Positions 46,952 to 59,140 are shown, numbered from the stretch's first letter. The stretch is 64,000 nt of DNA from Armigeres subalbatus (GCF_024139115.2 NW_026942680.1:186001-250000); one strand, 5' to 3'. Notes: a model not told the origin generated them from the letters alone. Program-made: numbers and translations.

Positions 46952-49465
46952 CTTATTGGGAATTCGCATTCCTCGTGCATCCTTGCAAATCTATGCTTTG
47001 CTTTCAAGTTCAAGTTGCTACAATCGGAACCGTTCCACGCTGGGAATGAAATCACATGCCGAAGCACAGTAATTAATAACTAATTACTATACAGTGATTG
47101 ATATAATAACGTTTTTTATTTCGCTAGACTGTAGTTATTTCGATTTCTCGGAAGTGCTACATCATGCTTTATAGACAAATGTTGAAGGGGAAAAATACGT
47201 TTCCATGAAAACTTTTATTAGCGATTGCGCTTCAATTTGATGTCTTGAGCAAATTATATGAATGGAAACAAAGAGTAAGTCACCATAAACTGACGGTGCT
47301 TTGAAGGCGGATCAAACTCTTGCCTTTCTCATACAATTATGGAGCAAGTTATTTTTAAGATGCTAAAATAAGTGAACAATACAACATTTGATCATCAGGT
47401 CAATGAAATTCCCGTTAGATCAACCATTCCGATATAGATGTCATCGGCGGAAAATCATAAGGGAATAAACCGCGTTACCGCTCAAATTTTTTCAAGACCC
47501 AAAAAACTTCAAATGTCCTGCAGGGTGAAAGAAAAAAAAAGGATTTTATGGCAAAAGACTTTGAAAAAAGCTCAAAAAAAGCCAAATGGCTTTAGAATTA
47601 GTAGAGTATGCCTAATAAGGGCGATTTGGCCCGGACGAGATACATTTAAGGCCGATAACGGCTCTAAAGAAGATAGAGGTGAAGTCTTCTACAACAATGC
47701 AAATCATCTTTTTGATCCGAATAAGTTTCTAGAAAAAAATGTTTACATCTTTTGCAAAATTACTTTAGATAGGTAGGAAGGCATCATAATTGCATTACAT
47801 TGTTTTTAGATAACGAATACTAGCTCTTTTTTTTAATAATAAAAGAAAAACGACTTTCAAAATAGATTGTCTCAAATAAAATGCCTTTAAATTAAAAACA
47901 TCTCCTGGTCAAAAGGTCCTTAGATCACACATACTTTACTGTATACCGAGGTTTTTTTTGCGAGGTTTTTTTTACTAGGGTTTTTACACGGATTTTCGAA
48001 TTGACGCGGTACCCAGTTGAAAATTTTCTAAATCTTTTTGAATGGAAAACACCTAGAATATATTTACGGATGTGGGAACGATCGTTTTGCAGAGTACCAA
48101 ACTCCATACAATAAGGGTATTGCTGGAATGGGCTCGATGAGTAGTAGCCGGAAATCGATGTTTGTCGCAACTTTGAAATTCAAGATGGCCGACTTACGGA
48201 AACCCTTCCAATACACTGTTGACTCGATTTTGTCTACCACCTATTTTGTCTATCCCCAATTTCATCACGTCATCCCAAATGCGGCGTTGAACTTAATCTA
48301 GAATTAAAAAAACACCCTTAATAAAGATTAAAAAAAAAACGTCACCCCAAAAAACAATCGATTTTCGTATATAATACAGCGAGCAACAATGATTTTCTTG
48401 AAATAACTTTTACCGCATATGGATTATTATGAATGAGTTTTGCGTACCTGTGAAGGATTCTATAGGCATGTTTGACAAGAAATAACGGGTACCGTTCACA
48501 CGTTTTGCGTTTCCAATACATGAAGTAATTAATATTTGTCTAATGAACTTGAAAATTGATAATACAAATGTTTCCGATTTTGTCACATGTCCTATTTTAT
48601 TACCCCAAAATTTACCAGGGGGTTTGTGTGGGAGTGAAATAGCTCTTACAAACTAGTGTACAACGAGATTAATATTTGCCACTCACTACTGCATGTTCGG
48701 TACTCATCTAGAGTGCCATCGCAGCAGGCTCGTCCAGGCACCAAGTCAACTTGTCACTTTCGACTGCGAACCAGCATACAGGTAAGACACGTGGCATCTG
48801 CATAAGAGGTTCCTTTCTGGTTCAGGGGTGATAAAATCGGGATATTATTGTACCATCGGCCAAAAACAATTCCAAGAATACCTTCGGAGGTTCCTGAACG
48901 GCATTCCTATCTAGTAATACAAAGTAATTCCTAAAGTTCTTCGGAGAAATCCAACAAACCTTGAAGCTGATAAGGACAGTTCAGTTTATAAAGAGGACAC
49001 TTTATATTATCGATGTATTTTTAACCATAAATCTTTATAGAAATTTGTTTATCTGACATTCTAGAAATGGATTCCAATTATCAACGAAACCATTCTAACT
49101 CAGAAAGTTGCGATATTCAAAACAATCTCAATTTATTGGATTTTTAACAGCTCCTACCGTTTATATTCCGTTTTTTGGCTGCCACAGGCTCTATTGTTTC
49201 TGGATATTGACAAATCATTGACAGTGTATTTCTTTCAGATCTTATTAATGATTTTGTTGACATGTCGATTTTCATTTTTTTTTTACAAAATGTCAATTTT
49301 GCTTATAAAAATACGTTGGGAAGCTTATGTTTACTCGAAATTCGAGAAGCTTTGACAAATGATGCATTTTGTTGAATTTAAACTGTTTTATATCTTTTAC
49401 AAAATACAGTTGATAGACAGTGTATTATAATATACGATAAAGCAAACTCCATCAAAACTGATCAA
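46952..49465. other. Upstream intergenic region, no confident gene
   Basis: AT-rich. Near 47580-47720 lies a stretch reading GGCGATTTGGCCCGGACGAG and CGGCTCTAAAGAAGATAGAG inside a 112-codon ORF without a known domain, possibly part of an interspersed repeat. Near 47965-48012 the motif TTTTTACACGGATTTTCGAA recurs (also at 58147). At 48781 a consensus splice donor (CAGGTAAGA) follows a GC-richer stretch of about 100 bp. Confidence 0.4.
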
Positions 49466-52400
49466 TCTTCCTCTGGAAGTTTCTTCAGGAATTCCTCTGG
49501 AAGTTCCTCTTCCAGGAATTCTTTTGGAAGTTCCTCCAGGAATTCCTTCGAAAGTTCCTCCAGGAATTCCTCCGGAAGTTCCTCCGGGAATTCCTCCGGA
49601 AGTTCCTCCGGGAATTCCTCCGGAAGTTCCTCCGGGAATTCCTCCGGAAGTTCCTCCGGGAATTCCTCCGGAAGTTCCTCCGGAAGTTCCTCCGGGAATT
49701 CCTCCGGAAGTTCCTCCGGAAGTTCCTCCGGAAGTTCCTCCGGAAGTTCCTCCGGGAATTCCTCCGGAAGTTCCTCCGGGAATTCCTCCGGGAGTTCCTC
49801 CGGGAATTCCTCCGGGAGTTCCTCCGGAAGTTCCTCCGGGAATTCCTCCGGAAGTTCCTCCGGGAATTCCTCCGGAAGTTCCTCCGGAATTCCTCCGGAA
49901 GTTCCTCCGAATTCCTCCGGAAGTTCCTCCGGAATTCCTCCGGAAGTTCCTCCGAATTCCTCCGGAAGTTCCTCCGGGAATTCCTCCGGAAGTTCCTCCG
50001 GAATTCCTCCGAAGTTCCTCCGGAATTCCTCCGGAAGTTCCTCCAGAATTCCTCCGGAAGTTCCTCCGGGAATTCCTCCGGAAGTTCCTCCGGGAATTCC
50101 TCCGGAAGTTCCTCCGGGAATTCCTCCGGAAGTTCCTCCGGGAATTCCGCCGGAAGTTCCTCCGGGAATTCCTCCGGAAGTTCCTCCGGGAATTCCTCCG
50201 GAAGTTCCTCCGGGAATTCCTCCGGAAGTTCCTTCGGGAATTCCTCCGGAAGTTCCTTCGGGAATTCCTCCGGAAGTTCCTCCGGAAATCCCTCCGGAAA
50301 TTCCTCCGGAAGTTCCTCCGGGAATTCCTCCGAAAGTTCCTTCAAGAATTCCTCCGGAAGTTCCTCCAGGAATTCCTCCGGAAGTACCTCCAGGAATTCC
50401 TCCGGAAGTACCTCCCAGAATTCCTCAGGAAGTTCCTCCAGGAATTCCTCCGGAAGTTCCTCCAGGAATTCCTCCGGAAGTTCCTCCAGGAATTCCTCAG
50501 GAAGTTCCTCCAGGAATTCCTCAGGAAGTTCATCCAGGAATTCCTTCGGAAGTTCCTCCAGGAATTCCTCCGGAAGTTCCTCCAGGAATTCCTCCGGAAG
50601 TTCCTCCAGGAATTCCTCTGGAAGTTCCTCCAGGAATTCCTCCGGAAGTTCCTCCAGGAATTCCTCCGGAAGTTCCTCCAGGAATTCCTCCGGAAGTTCC
50701 TCCAGGAATTCCTCCGGAAGTTCCTCCAGGAATTCCTCCGGAAGTTCCTCCAGGAATTCCTCCGGAAGTTCCTCCAGGAATTCCTCCGGAAGTTCCTCCA
50801 GGAATTCCTCCGGAAGTTCCTCCAGGAATTCCTCCGGAAGTTCCTCCAGGAATTCCTCCGGAAGTTCCTCCAGGAATTCCTCCGGAAGTTCCTCCAGGAA
50901 TTCCTCCGTAAGTTCCTCCAGGAATTCCTCCGTAAGTTCCTCCAGGAATTCCTCCGTAAGTTCCTCCAGGAATTCCTCCGTAAGTTCCTCCAGGAATTCC
51001 TCCGGAAGTTCCTCCAGGAATTCCTCCGAAAGTTCCTCCAGGAATTCCTCTGGAAGTTCCTCCAGGAATTCCTCCGGAAGTTCCTCCAGGAATTCCTCCG
51101 GAAGTTCCTCCAGGAATTCCTCCGGAAGTTCCTCCAGGAATTCCTCCGGAAGTTCCTCCAGGAATTCCTCCGGAAGTTCCTCCAGGAATTCCTCCGGAAG
51201 TTCCTCCAGGAATTCCTCCGGAAGTTCCTCCAGGAATTCATCCGGAAGTTCCTCCAGGAATTCCTCCGAAAGTTCCTCCAGGAATTCCTCCGAAAGTTCC
51301 TCCAGGAATTCCTCCGGAAGTTCCTCCAAGAATTCCTCCGGAAGTTCCACAAGGAATTCCTCCGGAAGTTTCTCCAGGAATTCCTCCGAAAGTTCCTCCA
51401 GGAATTCCTCCGGAAGTTCCTCCAGGAATTCCTCCGGAAGTTCCTCCAGGAATTCCTCCGGAAGTTCCTCCAGGAATTCCTCCGGAAGTTCCTCCAGGAA
51501 TTCCTCCGGAAGTTCCTCCAGGAATTCCTCCGGAAGTTCCTCCAGGAATTCCTCCGGAAGTTCCTCCAGGAATTCCTCCGGAAGTTCCTCCAGGAATTCC
51601 TCGGAAGTTCCTCCAGGAATTCCTCCGGAAGTTCCTCCAGGAATTCCTCCGGAAGTTCCTCCAGGAATTCCTCCGGAAGTTCCTCCAGGAATTCCTCCGG
51701 AAGTTCCTCCAGGAATTCCTCCGGAAGTTCCTCCAGGAATTCCTCCGGAAGTTCCTCCAGGAATTCCTCCGGAAGTTCCTCCAGGAATTCCTCCGGAAGT
51801 TCCTCCAGGAATTCCTCCGTAAGTTCCTCCAGGAATTCCTCCGGAAGTTCCTCCAGGAATTCCTCCGGAAGTTCCTCCAGGAATTCCTCCGGAAGTTCCT
51901 CCAGGAATTCATCCGGAAGTTCCTCCAGGAATTCCTCCGAAAGTTCCTCCAGGAATTCCTCCGAAATTTCCTCCAGGAATTCCTCCGGAAGTTCCTCCAA
52001 GAATTCCTCCGGAAGTTCCTCCAAGAATTCCTCCGGAAGTTCCACCAAGGAATTCCTCCGGATGTGTCTCCAGGAATTCCTCCGGAAGTTCCTCCAGGAA
52101 TTCCTCCGGAAGTTCCTTCAGGAATTCCTCCGGAAGTTCCTCCAGGAATTCCTCCGGAAGTTCCTCCAGGAATTCCTCCGGGAATTCCTCCGGAAGTTCC
52201 TCCAGGAATTCCTCCGGAAGTTCCTCCAGGAATTCCTCCGGAAGTTCCTCCAGGAATTCCTCCGGAAGTTCCTCCAGGAAATCCTCCGGAAGTTCCTCCA
52301 GAAAGTTCGTCCAGGATTTCCTCCGGAAGATCCTCCAAGAAATCCTTCAGAAGTTCCTCCAGAAATACCTCCAGTAGTCCCTCCAGAAATTTCTCCGGAA

Positions 52401-52935
52401 GTTCCTCCAGGAATTCCTCCGGAAGTTCCTCCAGGAATTCCTCCGGAAGTTCCTCCAGGAATTCCTCCGGAAGTTCCTCCAGGAATTCCTCCGGAAGTTC
52501 CTCCAGGAATTACTCCGGAAGTTCCTCCAGGAATTCCTCCGGAAGTTCCTCCAGGAATTCCTCCGGAAGTTCCTCCAGGAATTCTCTCGGAAGTTTCTCC
52601 AGGAATTCCCTCGGAAGTTCCTTCACGAATTTCTCCGGAAGTTCCTCCAGGAATTCGCTCGGAAGTTCCTCCCGGAATTCCCTCGGAAGCTCCTCCAGGA
52701 ATTCCTCCGGAAGTTCTTCCAAGAATTCCTGTGGAAGTTCCTCCAGGAATGCCTCCGGAAGTTCCTCCAGGAATTTCTTCGGAAGATATTCCAGGAACTC
52801 CTCTGGAAGTTTTTCCAGGAATCCCTCAATGAGTTCCTCCAGAAATTTCTCCTGAAGTTCTTCCACAAATTCCTCCGATGGTTTACCACAAATTTTTCCG
52901 GTAGTTTCTCTAGAATTTCCTCCAGGTGTTTGCGC
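49466..52935 (+). repeat. 24-bp satellite array, about 3.4 kb, roughly 140 units
   Basis: The unit is GGAATTCCTCCGGAAGTTCC plus TCCA or TCCG. Period 24 is a multiple of 3, and the unit lacks stops in most frames. That is why ORFs of 1102, 621, 568 and 366 codons appear on both strands with [40 protein letters not shown] and GGTSGGIP periods. The left part (about 49580-50340) uses a CCGGGAATT variant and 20-23 bp short units near 49890-50040; the centre is the CCAGGAATT variant; both edges are more diverged. Every standard unit holds GAATTC and CCGGAAGT. Confidence 0.97.
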
Positions 52936-53107
52936 GTGCGCGCTAGAGCTCTTCGCGCTCATACCTTTTCGACGGTATGCCTTCACTAAACGGAACTTCA
53001 ACATTGCCAGCAATGATTATCGGCAGTATAATAAACATCGTTACAGACATTATGTTTATCTCACGCAACAAAATCTCCGACGACACCTTAAGAAGTTTTA
53101 GTCGTTC

Positions 53108-53905
53108 GTGAATTCTAAAAGGAAGAAAACTGGACTGCCATCAAGTGTTTTTCTCGATAACGACATTGCGCTGAATACTGAGGAGAATTGCAGCCTTTTC
53201 GCTAAACACTTCTCAAGTGTATTCTCGGGCTATTCGCCTTCTCAGGATGACATTGATAGAGCTGTAAGTGGATTACCTAGCAACCTATCACTCTCGCAGA
53301 GTAAATTTCCTGTGCAGTGGAAATGCTTTACTATGTTCCCAGTTTTCAAGAAAGGCGACAAACGTGATGTGAGAAACTACCGTGGCATTACATCACTCGG
53401 AGTGGAGTCGAAAGTGTTCGAGTCGCTGATGAACGATAGAATGTTCGCTTCCTGCAAGAATTACATCAGCCCCTATCGGCATGGTTTCTTTCCCGGGCGC
53501 TCTGTTGAAACGAATCTTACCAGTTTTACTTCGTTTTGCATGGAGAACATGTGTAAAAAATTCCAAATAGATGCCATTTACACCGATCTCAAATCTGCCT
53601 TCGACAAAGTTAATCATGACTTGCTGCTTGCAAAACTAGAAAAAATGGGCTGTTCTTTTGCTTTACGCACCTGGCTCAGATCATATCTGGTTGGACGACA
53701 AATGTCGGTCACTATTGGAAACAATTCGTCCGACTGTTTCTCGAACCTTTCTGGAGTTCCACAAGGTAGCACCATTGGACCATTGCTATTCTCGCTTCTC
53801 ATAAACGATGTAACCCTTATTCTGCGACGTGGAGGTATGCTGCTGTTGTTTGCCGATGACCTTAAAATATATGTAGTTGTCCGAGACCTCAATCACTGCT
53901 ATTAG
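53108..53905 (+). pseudogene. LINE reverse transcriptase, internally deleted
   Basis: 265 codons: FPVFKKGDKRDVRNYRGITS, YRHGFFPGRSVETNLTSFTS, IYTDLKSAFDKVNHDLLLAK, LSGVPQGSTIGPLLFSLLIN and LLLFADDLKIYVVV (catalytic FADD at 53849-53860). The palm motifs are intact. The frame ends at TAG 53903-53905, and downstream thumb sequence (VDHVKDLGVILDEKLTYSCH) is in another frame. Confidence 0.85.
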
Positions 53906-53950
53906 CTACAGAACCTTTTCGAAATCTTCCATGACTGGTGTACTCGGAAT

Positions 53951-54631
53951 ATGATGGTTCTGACCATTCCGAAGTGCTGTGCCATAAGTTTCCGACGAAC
54001 GACTAATTTCATCCAGTTTGACTACAGTATTGCTGGTTCTCAACTTCAACGGGTTGATCATGTTAAAGACCTAGGCGTTATTTTGGATGAAAAGCTTACT
54101 TACAGCTGTCATTTCTCAATACCATCGATAGAGCCAATCGCCAGCTTGGGTTCATGTTCAAAATCTCCAATGAGTTCTAAGATCCTTTGTGTTTCAAAGC
54201 ACTGTACTGCTCTCTGGTACGCTCAATACTAGAGTTTGCATCAGCTGTTTGGAATTCCTACCAGGCTGTATGGAGTGAGCGGTTCGAAGCTTCCATGGAA
54301 TGACCCGTTGAACTTGCCTGCTTACGCTGATCGCTGTCGTCTATTCGAGTTGGATACTCTAGTCAAGCTGAGGAATGTGGCTCAGTGTGTTTTTATTGCA
54401 AAGCTTTTATCATCTGAATACGATGGTCCTGAGTTGCTGTCGAGGATCAGTTTATACGCACCTGTCCGAACGTTTCGAGCGCGAGCACTGCTACACGAAG
54501 AGCCACAAGCTACTAACTATGCTGCAAACAGTTCCATTGTCGCCATGATTCATCGCTTCAACGAAGTGTCCGATGAATTTGATTTCAACATCTCTACATC
54601 CAGATTTCGCCGCTTACTGGACCGTCTTTAA
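53951..54631 (+). pseudogene. LINE RT thumb and C-terminal region, frameshifted
   Basis: Frames 53951-54232 and 54236-54631 continue the LINE: VDHVKDLGVILDEKLTYSCH, and later AYADRCRLFELDTLVKLRNV with FRARALLHEEPQATNYA. A frameshift lies near 54130. Confidence 0.7.
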
Positions 54632-54710
54632 TGTTTTTATTGTTTGGCCACCATTAGATTTAAGAATTTCATGTAGACAACACAGTCCGATGAATAAAAT
54701 TCAAATACAA

Positions 54711-55075
54711 ATGAAGTAATTCTTTCGGAAGCTCCTCAAAGGAATTCCTCCGGAAGATCCTCAAAAGAATTCCTCCGAAAGCTTCTCAAAGGAATTCCTC
54801 CGGAAATTCTTCAAATCAATTCCTCGGGAAGTTTCCAAAAGAATTCTTCCGGATTTTCTTTTAGGAATTCTTCAAGAAGTACCTCCGGATGTCCATCAGA
54901 GGAATTCCTCCGGATGTTCTACAAAGGAATTCCTCCGGAAGTTTTTCCAAGATATTCTCCGCAGTTTTTAAGAAATTCCTCCAGGAATTCTTATGGAATC
55001 TTTTCTAGACTTCCTTCAATAATTCCTTCGGAAGATCCCCCTTAGTTCCCCCGAAAATTCCTTCTTCCTCAAAAA
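54711..55075 (+). repeat. Degenerate copies of the 24-bp satellite family
   Basis: GGAATTCCTCCGGAAG words recur with longer, irregular spacers (CCTCAAA, TTCAAAT), about 12 units. Relation to 49466-52935 is clear from the shared core. Confidence 0.8.
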
Positions 55076-55119
55076 AAAACTAGTAAATACAAAAAATAAT
55101 AAAAGTTCAAAGAAATCAA

Positions 55120-55702
55120 GCTTCTAATGAATACAGGCATACCTCGATAGTACGTACACCTGCGTTATTTTAGTGTACGTACTATCAAAGCGTACGTTCT
55201 ATCGATTTTTTTAAAAATAATCTTTTATCTTTTCTTTTCGCCTTATACCGGATAAACGAATTTATTTAAAAAAGGCATTATCATCTCTATTCGCATTAAT
55301 ACCGGGCAGATGCGATCATTGTTTCATTCTTTCACTTTTTTTTCAGGCAAGCGAGTTCATTTAAAGAATGGACTATATATCTTTTTTGCCTTAAACCGAG
55401 CAAATTGTTCAATTGAAGAAGGCATTATCACTTCCTTTCCCAATATACTGGGCGATGTAGTCACCTACAGAATGCATAATCTCCTCCCTTCGCCTTATAC
55501 CGGGTAGACGCGTTTATTTTAAGAATACATTTTTTTCCCCTTTGCTTAAATCAGAAAGTAAAGAATGTGGCAGTACAATGGATACACTTGTGCTCAACCA
55601 CCCGAAAATGCTTCCTACCGTAAAGCATCCTAAGCTGAACCGGGAATCGAGCTCCCAACCCTCCTGATTGGCAACCTTACGTTTTTGCTTGCTTGGCTAA
55701 CT
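55120..55702. repeat. Degenerate CCTTATACCGG repeat region, no gene
   Basis: Words like CGCCTTATACCGGGTAGACG and CGTTTATTTTAAGAA recur near 55239, 55295, 55390 and 55490. The start (CCTCGATAGTACGTACACC) and a nearby inverted CGTACG-rich stretch suggest an old element. No domain was found. Confidence 0.45.
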
Positions 55703-55710
55703 GTTACATT

Positions 55711-57309
55711 GGTTCTATACCAATCGCCCGAAAACCATTCGCCCGAAAACCATTCGCCCGAATGCCAAACGCCCGAAAGAGCCAAACGCCCGAATGCCAT
55801 TCGCCCGAATAGGCCAAACGCCCGAATGAGCCAAAAGCCCGAGAGCCCTTGAAATGAAAAAAAAAATCTGTTTGATATTTTTATAGTAAGTACATTACAA
55901 CATAAGTCTTAGGTGATAGGAAACTTAGGAACTAATTAACACAAGCGCGATCCCCGTCAAAAAGCTCAACCACTCACCTGGCTTGTATGACGCAACGAGC
56001 CCTTCTAACTTTATGTTTTTCTCAATGTTTTTTTTTATGCTGCTTTGCTATCGGCTGGGACTGAAGCGATCGTAAAATATCAGTGCTAGCTATTCGTTCT
56101 TCTAGCTGGAATTGCTTTACAACACTGTAGAAGGGAGGATTACCCTGTTCTAGCAGCGAACCCCATTTGTTATGCCATCCTTCAATGTGGTTGGAGGTCC
56201 GTGGAATATTTTGCGTCATTCTTCCATGAACTGACCATAGGCGGAAATAAAGGACCTCGACTGTATTTTTTTGCTTTTTGTTTGGCGACCATTAACGTAA
56301 AACTCACTCACATAGTTTAAAAAATTACAGAGAGACTCTGGGATCGTTTTTTGCAATTCTTGAAATGCATTTGGAATCTCTTGACTCGGCAAGAATGCCA
56401 AAGCAACAACTTTCTTATACGCAAGTTGGATAGTGAAATCTTTGGAATAAATCGACTTCAGCTAAGGTGTGCTAGTTTTCTGAATAAACTTTGGTTTAGG
56501 TGAAAAAATCTCCACGGTTGATTGGTTCCAGGGAAAAATCTTTTAACAGCATTTATTCCTGCTATTTCGAAATCCAATAGAATATGCTCCGGCTCAAGTT
56601 CGCATTGGTATTTCTCCGCAATTTCTTCCAGCGCACTGAAAGCTGATTCGTAGGTTCTCTTCTTCTGTAGCAACATATAAACCAAAGGAACAAAGCGTCT
56701 ATGATTTTCTTCACCTACACTTCCATGTATCGTGAAAATTTGAGAAAAGTGTTGTGGAGCCGTGATAAAAGTTCCGTCCATAATCCAAATTTCCGATTTC
56801 ATCAGCACTTTTATGTGTTGTGCCGAAACAAACAAGAGGATCTTACCATCATCGCAATCAACTAAAGACTGCAAGAAGAGCTCTCCATCCAGATTTACTT
56901 TATAGCGTTCGTCGATATGATCAAAATCATTACATTCCAGTGACTCTGGTTGCATATCACGACGTCGCCGACGATGTATTATGTGGCGTTGGGCAGATTT
57001 GCTGATCAACGATTGAACCTTTAAAAAGAATAATCAAATTACATAAGCTAATAGCTTTCAATCAATATTTCCATTCTCAATTTCACATGCTGTTATTTCT
57101 GATAGTTTTAAACTAAGAATAAAATCAGTTCATACTGGCTTATTCGGGCGATTGGCTCATTCGGGCGATTGGCTTATTCGGGCGTTTGGCTCATTCGGGC
57201 GAATGGCTCATTCGGGCGAATGGCACATTTGGGCGAATGGCTTTCGGGTGAATGGCATTCGGGTGAATGGGTTTCGGGCGAATGGTTTTCGGGCGATTGG
57301 TATAGAACC
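55711..57309 (-). mobile_element. MULE-type DNA transposon, 1.6 kb, with 8-bp target duplication
   Basis: The ends are inverted (GGTTCTATACCAATCGCCCG at left, CGGGCGATTGGTATAGAACC at right) and flanked by GTTACATT on both sides (55703-55710, 57310-57317). Inside each end a CATTCGCCCGAAAAC-type unit is tandemly repeated for about 140-180 bp, in mirror orientation. A MULE transposase pseudogene runs on the minus strand. TSD length and domain fit the Mutator-like superfamily; the animal Phantom subclass is a plausible home. Confidence 0.85.
56022..57009 (-). pseudogene. MULE transposase (DDE), frameshifted
   Basis: The first frame (57009-56458, 183 codons) holds EIWIMDGTFITAPQHFSQIF (first catalytic Asp in MDGTF), FVPLVYMLLQKKRTYESAFS, ALEEIAEKYQCELEPEHILL then DFEIAG (second Asp), and PWRFFHLNQSLFRKL, the usual Cys/Trp-His pattern of MULE cores. 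The C-terminal parts (FLPSQEIPNAFQELQKTIPE; TSNHIEGWHNKWGSLLEQGN with the conserved HxEGWHN) are in other frames at 56401-56216 and 56219-56022. No N-terminal FLYWCH or zinc domain is seen before the start at 57009; an acceptor-like AAAG at about 57021 leaves room for a missing upstream exon. Inactive as it stands. Confidence 0.85.
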
Positions 57310-57317
57310 GTTACATT

Positions 57318-58400
57318 CGGGGAAATTGCATTCGGTGAATTGGTTTTCGGGGAATTGTCGTACAATCAAAGATAACAAGAAAACTGATTTCGAAGATGTA
57401 AAAAAGGGATAACTTGCTAAGTTAGTTTAATTTTCTGGTCTTAAAAATTGTTTATGCCTATCTTGTTCACCAAGGTGTAATAAAAAAGCTAAATATGCAC
57501 GCCAAAAACGATTTTTTTAAAAGGAAGCCTGGAAGGCCGACTTTCATATATCGATCAAATCAACTCGACAAATTGAGCTAGTCATTAAATCTAAATCATT
57601 GAATGGCGATCTACTACTCACAACACAACTGCAGCTACCGTGGAGCTAATCTCTAGCCAAAAAGTGGGAAGTGGGAAAATATCTTTGGCAATATGGCAAC
57701 TAGGTCCCTTTCTATTCAACATATTCTCGACAAAATATAAAGTAATTTTTTTTCTGAAAATGTGGGAATTGAGCTTCAGGAAACTAAGGAAGTGATCTTA
57801 GAACGCCCCTTAACTTCATTTTAAATTTGTTCATAAATATTTTCCTCTTGAAATTCCTTATGAACTTCATTTGATTTTTTTTCTTATTTTAGAATTTCTA
57901 CTAGATTTGTTTCGGATACTCTTCTATAAATTTCGTCGAGAATTTCTGCAGGAACTCCATTGGAAATCCATCAGGAATTTACAAAAAAAACATCCTGGGA
58001 CTCAAACCAGGAACTCCATTACGAATTTCTTTGAGAATTACTTAAGGAAATCTTCCAGGAAATCCTTTGTGAACTCCTTCGGATACTTCCACAAAAATTC
58101 CTTCGGAAATTTATCCTGCAAAAGGAACTTTTCGATAGTTTTTTTTACACGGATTTTCGAATTAACGCTGTTTTTTAACGAGGTACGTATCCCCCTCGTA
58201 AAAAAAAACTGGTTGTATTACTTTCAGAAATATATTCTGATATCTTTGTTTGTTCCTAGGTTGATATCAATTAAATGGCATTAAATCATAAAAATAATCA
58301 CAGCTTATAAATATCCAATCAATAAAATATTTCACTCCTCAAAACGTCTCAATTTCCAACCCGACCCTTCATTATTGCATTCCTGTGAATTATAATTCTC
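57318..58400. repeat. Degenerate repeats, no gene
   Basis: 57318-57365 continues with TCGGGGAAATTGCATTCGG, similar in style to the transposon's terminal repeats. 57840-58125 is a decayed GAATTTCT/GGAACTCC tract of the 24-bp satellite type. 58143-58215 holds TTTTTTACACGGATTTTCGA and a CTCGTAAAAAAAAAC stretch, a dispersed motif also near 47965. Confidence 0.5.
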
Positions 58401-59140
58401 TGTCTTTTTATCAACCATCAATCTGTTGCAGATAGCCAATCGAACGCTACCGCAGCCCAGCCAAGACGCATGCCATATATCGCTTGAAACAGCCGGCCGA
58501 TGACAGAATCACCCACCATTTGGGATCTTTGATTTAGCCCCCTCGAGAAATGATTATCGCACATGACAACCACGCGCCCAAATGGAATGCACCATACCGA
58601 GCTGCTTGGGCAGCGTTGCGCTCGAGTTTTCCCTCTGAATCTGATACCAGCGCGCCTCAGTAGATCTTTCGCAGAATTCTACCATCATGGGCCAGCAAAT
58701 TGCTCACATAACTATTTCGATAGTGTCGACTCGAATTTTTTGTCATCAGCAGTTATGAAACGCCGTAGCAATTGCGTACAAGTGAAGCCCTGTCGGGATT
58801 CTCATTGGGCGATGATTCACGAATAGAAAATCGAAAAATAATTGGAGCTTTTATGAAAAATTAATGTGCCAACTGGATTTCTCCCGCATTTCACTGCAAT
58901 CAGCAAGATTTGACGCACGTCGAGTTTTCCGCGCTTTTCCACGCTTATAGCCACTGTACTAGCTGATAGGAAAGATTGAAAAAAAAACTTGCAACTTATG
59001 GTCATCCCTGCCGGCCCAGTTTGGAACAACGCTTGGCGCTGGGACTAATTTGGACCAAAACTATTACATGATTCATCTCAAGCTGGCAATGGATCCAACT
59101 CGGACGGGTCGACTTTGGTGGTGCTCCAGTAATCTCATTT
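58400..59140. other. Upstream flank of the cuticular protein gene
   Basis: Non-repetitive by eye and moderately GC-rich at 58440-58800. Short ORFs have no domain. It is the most likely place for enhancer sequence of the downstream gene, but I can name no site. Confidence 0.4.

Larger units (their letters stand above)
52990..54710 (+). mobile_element. Jockey/CR1-group LINE fragment (RT), degenerate
   Basis: The plus strand holds the end of the endonuclease-RT linker (HYVYLTQQNLRRHLKKF, 53045-53095) and then the RT. An internal deletion after DRAVSGLPSNL removes part of the fingers. A stop at 53903 and frameshifts after 54100 follow. The 3' end near 54710 reads GATGAATAAAATTCAAATAC. The 24-bp satellite ends where this fragment begins. 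Clade is uncertain. Confidence 0.8.

Noticed and set aside
47438..47776. 112-codon ORF (MSSAENHKG start)
   Set aside because: No recognisable domain and the sequence resembles a dispersed repeat; not enough support for a gene.
49580..50340. NF-kappa-B-like GGGAATTCC sites in the left block of the satellite
   Set aside because: The match is a by-product of a one-base unit variant and only approximates the consensus.
49485..52832. ORFs of 1102, 621, 568 and 366 codons on both strands
   Set aside because: All follow the 24-bp satellite period; the openness is explained by the unit lacking stops and by 24 being divisible by 3. There is no start context, domain or unique sequence.
57152..57412. 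86-codon ORF rich in NGF/RVN repeats
   Set aside because: Translation of the CATTCGGGCGAATGG terminal repeats of the MULE element.
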